DNA of 34,286 nt. Origin: Calidifonticultor sp964387355. GTDB taxonomy: Bacteria; Actinomycetota; Humimicrobiia; Humimicrobiales; Humimicrobiaceae. Made by a program: the position numbers and the translations under genes. Under the pieces are notes generated by a model. That model ran no database searches. It was given only the letters and a program-made list of their open reading frames with translations, and was not told the DNA's origin. Below, piece after piece: positions 30,937 to 34,286 of this stretch. Location: NCBI GenBank assembly GCA_964387355.1, contig CAYLWJ010000102.1, forward strand, positions 1-34,286. The letters are read 5' to 3'. Numbering within the stretch: the stretch's first letter is position 1; each line of letters opens with the position of its first letter.

Positions 30937-33915
30937 ATGAAATTAATCAAAAAATCAATCCTAAATCAAACTAACAACATTCAAGGCACAGATTTATACT
31001 GGCACCAGCCAAATATATACTGGCACCAGCCAAAAATCGAAGAATTACTTACTCGGTTTTCCACAAACCCGGAAAAAGGATTAAGTCAAGACGAAGCTGA
31101 AAAGAGACTAAAAAGGTATGGATATAATGAATTAGAAGAAAAAAAAGCTAAATCTCCTTTTAAAATTTTTTTATCCCAATTTAATGATTTTATGATATGG
31201 ATACTTATAGCTGCTGCAATAATATCAGGTGTTATAATTCGTGAAATAACAGATGCAATAGTAATAATTATTATATTAATAATAAATTCAGTGCTTGGCT
31301 TTATTCAGGAGTATAGAGCTGAGAAAGCAATGCAGGCATTAAAAGAGCTTGCAGCGCCAACCGCACTTGTTATAAGAGATGGTGTTGAAAAACACATTTC
31401 ATCAAAACTAATTGTGCCTGGGGACATAATTAAACTTACAAGCGGTGATTTAATCCCTGCTGATTGCAGAGTAATAAGCCATGTAAACCTTCAGACAAAC
31501 GAATCCATGCTTACAGGTGAGTCATTGCCTGTTGATAAAACAATAACTGAGATAAATAAAGAAAATTTACCACTAGGTGACAGAATAAATATGCTTTACA
31601 GCGGTACTATCGTGGTTAAAGGACGCTGCACGGCATTAGTAGTTGCAACAGGTAATAATACTGAAATAGGGAAAATAGCTAATCTTGTTCAGGAAAAAGA
31701 TGAGCTAACACCACTGCAGCTTGAATTAAAAACTGTAGGTGCAAGAATTGGAATTATCTGTCTTGCAGTAAGTGTAATTGTTTTTATTGCAGGAATGTTA
31801 AAGGGTTTTTCTGCTATTTCTCAAGGTTTAGTTTCTTCTACACGAGCAAGTGTAATGTCAGACATGTTTTTAGTTGCTGTTGCTCTAGCAGTTGCATCTA
31901 TACCAGAAGGTCTACCTGCAATTGTTACAATTTCACTTGCAATGGGTGTCCAAAAAATGGCTAAAAACAATGCAATAGTAAGGAGGCTCTCATCAGTTGA
32001 AACACTTGGAAGTGTATCAGTGATATGTACAGATAAAACAGGCACACTTACACAAAATAAGATGGTTGTAAAAAAAATTTTTTTGGGCTTAGATGAATTT
32101 AATTTACAACAAAATTTAAAACAAGATAATTTAGACAAAAGTTTACATGAAAATACAGCATTAAAATATCTTTTAGAAAGTGCAATATTATGTAATGATG
32201 CTTATTACTTAGATAAAAAAAATTCAAAAATTGCAGGTGACCCTACTGAAGCAGCACTTATTGAGCTAGGAAATCAATTTAATCTTGATAAAGCTAGCCT
32301 GGAGTTTGTATTGCCACGCGAGCATGAAGAACCGTTTGACTCTGAAAGAAAGATGATGACTACAGTTCATAGAATTTCTGATAATTACCTTTTTACAGAA
32401 GATAGACAAAAAATTGCAGAACAATGTTATCCAAAAAAACAACCTTTCGCAGGATTTGATGCAGGTAATACGGGTTTTGATACAGTTGATGCAGATTTCG
32501 ATACAGTTGATGCAAGTTTTGAATATGTTCTTTTTTCTAAAGGCGCACCTGAATCCATATTAAAAAAATGCAGCAAAATAATTAAAGATAATAAGGTTGA
32601 AGATTTAACAACTAGCGACAGAGAAAAAATCATGAAAATAAATACAGAACTAGCTAATAATGCAATGAGAAATTTAGCATTTGCTTTTAAATACATTAAA
32701 GCACCCGAAAAAATTAAACGCGTATCAGATTTCGAAAATGATTTAGTTTATATTGGACTTGTGGGAATGATTGACCCCCCAAGGCCTGAAGTTTACGAAG
32801 CAGTTGAAAAATGTAAAGCTGCTAATATAAAGATTATCATGATTACAGGTGACCATAAATTAACTGCTAAATCTATCGGAAAAGAGCTAGGGATATTAAA
32901 TACTAATGATAAAGTAATTGATGAGGAAGATTTAAGAAATATGACTGAAGAGGAGCTGCAAAAGGAAATTGAAAATATAAAAGTTTTTGCAAGAGTTTCA
33001 CCCCAGCATAAAGTTGCTATTGTTGAAGCATTGAAAAAAAACGGCCATATTGTTGCAATGACTGGTGATGGAATAAACGATGCTCCAAGCTTGAAAAAAG
33101 CTGACATTGGCTTAGCAATGGGTATAACCGGAACAGATGTAAGCAAGGAAGCTTCAGATATGATTTTAACAGATGATAACTTCGCAACAATTGTAAAAGC
33201 TATAAAAGAAGGAAGAGTAATTTATGATAATTTAAAAAAATTCATTTTATTTCTCTTATCATGTAATATTTCTGAAGTTTTAGTAATGTTTATTGCCATA
33301 GTTTTTGGCAGTTATATATTTAAACTTTTAGGAATTGACCCATTGCTTGTATATATTCCCCTTCTACCAGTTCAAATTTTATGGATGAACCTTATTACCG
33401 ACGGATTTCCAGCTTTAGCTTTAGGAATAAACCCAGCAGAACCTAATATAATGGAAAGAAAAGCTACTAAAAAAAAGGAGAGAATACTTAATAAAAAAAG
33501 CTTATTACAAATATTTTGGCAAGGACTGGTTCTTACATTTGGCGCTCTTTTTATGTATTTTATAGCGCCTTTGTTTTTTAACACCCATAGCCTTGTGCAT
33601 GATACCGATGTCTTTCATACATGTGTTTTTACAACTTTAGTATTATCTCAGCTTTTATACTCATATAATTTCAGATTTGAAAATAAAGGAATATTTAGAA
33701 AAGGAATTTTTGGAAATAAATTTTTAAATATGTCATTTATTGGCTCCGTAATTTTACAAGTTGCAATAATTTATATACCTTTTTTACAAAAAATATTCAG
33801 CACAACATCACTAAACTTATTTAACTGGTTAGCAGTGCTAGCAAGCGCAGCAGTTCCACTAGTGATTATCAATATAATAAATGAAATTTCATATTATATT
33901 AGAAAAAAAATATAA
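30937..33915 (+). CDS. P2-type Ca2+-transporting ATPase
   Basis: This 992-residue cation pump has the order typical of SERCA/PMCA-like bacterial ATPases: actuator motif MLTGESLPV, helix-4 motif ASIPEGLPA, phosphorylated Asp366 in DKTGTLTQNKM, FSKGAPE in the nucleotide domain, MIDPPRPEV, TGDGINDAPSL, then ten-helix membrane features. Calcium ligands equivalent to SERCA are visible: PEGL in helix 4, SCNISEV in helix 5 and MNLITDG in helix 6. It would export Ca2+. The first ~33 residues are unusual and contain a YWHQP duplication. A seven-residue FDTVDA repeat interrupts the nucleotide domain. The ATG lacks a ribosome-binding site. Confidence 0.92.
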   Translation: MKLIKKSILNQTNNIQGTDLYWHQPNIYWHQPKIEELLTRFSTNPEKGLSQDEAEKRLKRYGYNELEEKKAKSPFKIFLSQFNDFMIWILIAAAIISGVIIREITDAIVIIIILIINSVLGFIQEYRAEKAMQALKELAAPTALVIRDGVEKHISSKLIVPGDIIKLTSGDLIPADCRVISHVNLQTNESMLTGESLPVDKTITEINKENLPLGDRINMLYSGTIVVKGRCTALVVATGNNTEIGKIANLVQEKDELTPLQLELKTVGARIGIICLAVSVIVFIAGMLKGFSAISQGLVSSTRASVMSDMFLVAVALAVASIPEGLPAIVTISLAMGVQKMAKNNAIVRRLSSVETLGSVSVICTDKTGTLTQNKMVVKKIFLGLDEFNLQQNLKQDNLDKSLHENTALKYLLESAILCNDAYYLDKKNSKIAGDPTEAALIELGNQFNLDKASLEFVLPREHEEPFDSERKMMTTVHRISDNYLFTEDRQKIAEQCYPKKQPFAGFDAGNTGFDTVDADFDTVDASFEYVLFSKGAPESILKKCSKIIKDNKVEDLTTSDREKIMKINTELANNAMRNLAFAFKYIKAPEKIKRVSDFENDLVYIGLVGMIDPPRPEVYEAVEKCKAANIKIIMITGDHKLTAKSIGKELGILNTNDKVIDEEDLRNMTEEELQKEIENIKVFARVSPQHKVAIVEALKKNGHIVAMTGDGINDAPSLKKADIGLAMGITGTDVSKEASDMILTDDNFATIVKAIKEGRVIYDNLKKFILFLLSCNISEVLVMFIAIVFGSYIFKLLGIDPLLVYIPLLPVQILWMNLITDGFPALALGINPAEPNIMERKATKKKERILNKKSLLQIFWQGLVLTFGALFMYFIAPLFFNTHSLVHDTDVFHTCVFTTLVLSQLLYSYNFRFENKGIFRKGIFGNKFLNMSFIGSVILQVAIIYIPFLQKIFSTTSLNLFNWLAVLASAAVPLVIINIINEISYYIRKKI
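30995..31034 (+). repeat. 21-bp in-frame duplication in the Ca2+ ATPase N-terminus
   Basis: TATACTGGCACCAGCCAAA occurs at 30995-31013 and 31016-31034. With the two intervening bases this is a 21-bp period, so it adds exactly seven codons and yields YWHQPNIYWHQPK. The second copy leads into the normal family start (WHQPKIEELL). Near identity suggests a recent duplication. Confidence 0.85.
32479..32520 (+). repeat. 21-bp in-frame tandem repeat in the Ca2+ ATPase nucleotide domain
   Basis: GATACAGTTGATGCA occurs at 32479-32493 and 32500-32514 with a 21-bp period, giving FDTVDAD-FDTVDAS. A weaker related unit (FDAGNTG) precedes it. The repeat sits just before the conserved FSKGAPE motif, in a surface loop. 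Confidence 0.85.
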
Positions 33916-34134
33916 AATAACATAATACACAAACATAATAAACAAAATTACTAGATTTAAAATTGAGCGATATCTAAAAATTTAGCTTTATGTAAATGAG
34001 CCTTATCTAAAAATTAAGCATTAATTAAAAGTCAAACATTAGACCAAAATTAATCATTTGTAAAAAATTAAGCGTTTATATAAGAAATAAGCAATGTTTA
34101 ATAATTAAGTGTTGATTAAAAATTAAGCATTTTT
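33916..34134. other. AT-rich gap with repeated TTAAGC words
   Basis: Between the converging calcium ATPase and dehydrogenase genes, words such as AAAAATTAAGCATT recur several times, imperfectly, ending in TTAAGCATTTTTTTAAGCATTTTC at about 34123-34146. The same TTAAGCATTTT word forms the tandem array at 21697-21735. No gene or clear terminator hairpin is seen. Confidence 0.45.
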
Positions 34135-34286
34135 TTAAGCATTTTCAAAACTAAATTTATACTGCCCCAGATTATATTCATCTTTTAACTGCTTTAATAT
34201 TTTCTGCATAGCTTCATTTAAAGGAACACCTTTATCTTTTCTTTCAAGCCAAGCAAGATATTCTTTTTCGCCAGCAGTATATATTC
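34135..34286 (-). CDS. C-terminal part of a probable malate/L-lactate dehydrogenase (Ldh_2) family protein
   Basis: An open frame enters from the right edge of the window on the minus strand and stops at TAA (34135-34137). The last ~50 residues read YTAGEKEYLAWLERKDKGVP, then LNEAMQKILKQL and a short tail. This matches the closing helix region of the Ldh_2 family (PGE...ER...GIPL...L), which includes NAD(P)-dependent malate, lactate and ureidoglycolate dehydrogenases. The active site lies outside the window, so the assignment rests on a short segment. Confidence 0.5.
   Translation of the reverse strand, partial: IYTAGEKEYLAWLERKDKGVPLNEAMQKILKQLKDEYNLGQYKFSFENA

Overview
The window is about 72% A+T by eye. 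It reads as a chromosome segment of an AT-rich, probably anaerobic, heterotrophic bacterium with lipoproteins and a sugar-scavenging lifestyle. Gram-positive-like lineages (Bacillota, deep Actinomycetota, Atribacterota-type) are plausible, but the sequence alone does not settle the phylum. No phage, transposase gene, CRISPR array, rRNA or tRNA was seen.

Layout. (1) 1-2402: small genes: a DUF6951-like Cys-rich protein, two doubtful small ORFs, a PEBP-fold lipoprotein, a decayed membrane-gene remnant and a zinc-ribbon/HEAT protein. (2) 2545-18292, all on the minus strand: a ~15.7 kb carbohydrate cluster. Read 5'->3' on that strand it encodes a GntR/HutC regulator, a lipoprotein solute-binding protein, two ABC permeases, a UroD-like protein, a D-lyxose isomerase-type cupin, an aldose-1-epimerase-like protein, an L-fucose/L-arabinose isomerase-like protein, an FGGY kinase, a second UroD-like protein, a variant class II aldolase, a lipoyl-domain/E1-alpha fusion and E1-beta. 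(3) 18401-19681, plus strand: a form IV RuBisCO-like protein (RLP) diverging from the GntR gene. A perfect 13-bp dyad lies inside the apparent GntR promoter between them. (4) 19934-22689, minus strand: a CrtO-like acyltransferase, a CrtQ-like glycosyltransferase with a defective or non-ATG start, and a lipoprotein molybdopterin oxidoreductase. (5) 22967-33915, mostly plus strand: copper ATPase, flavin reductase-like protein, PlsY, NrdR, a bacterial eRF1-like protein (minus strand), a lysophospholipid-type acyltransferase, a 702-bp repeat-rich gap and a P2-type Ca2+ ATPase. The window ends in the 3' part of a probable malate/L-lactate dehydrogenase-family gene.

How the genes may work together. 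The binding protein and permeases would import a sugar, using an ATPase encoded elsewhere. The mutarotase and isomerases would supply a ketose, the FGGY kinase would phosphorylate it, and the aldolase and/or RLP would process the ketose phosphate. The lipoyl-E1 pair could oxidise a resulting 2-oxo acid or acyloin. The RLP keeps the carbamylated-lysine metal site but lacks several carboxylase residues, so it is probably an enolase, isomerase or decarboxylase-like enzyme. This gene set does not match the RLP pathways I know (methionine salvage, MTA-isoprenoid shunt, D-apiose oxidative branch). It is the best candidate here for an undescribed system. The regulatory features (operator inside the promoter spacer, duplicated ribosome-binding site with a leader ORF and hairpin before the binding-protein gene, hairpin after it) fit a tightly controlled operon.
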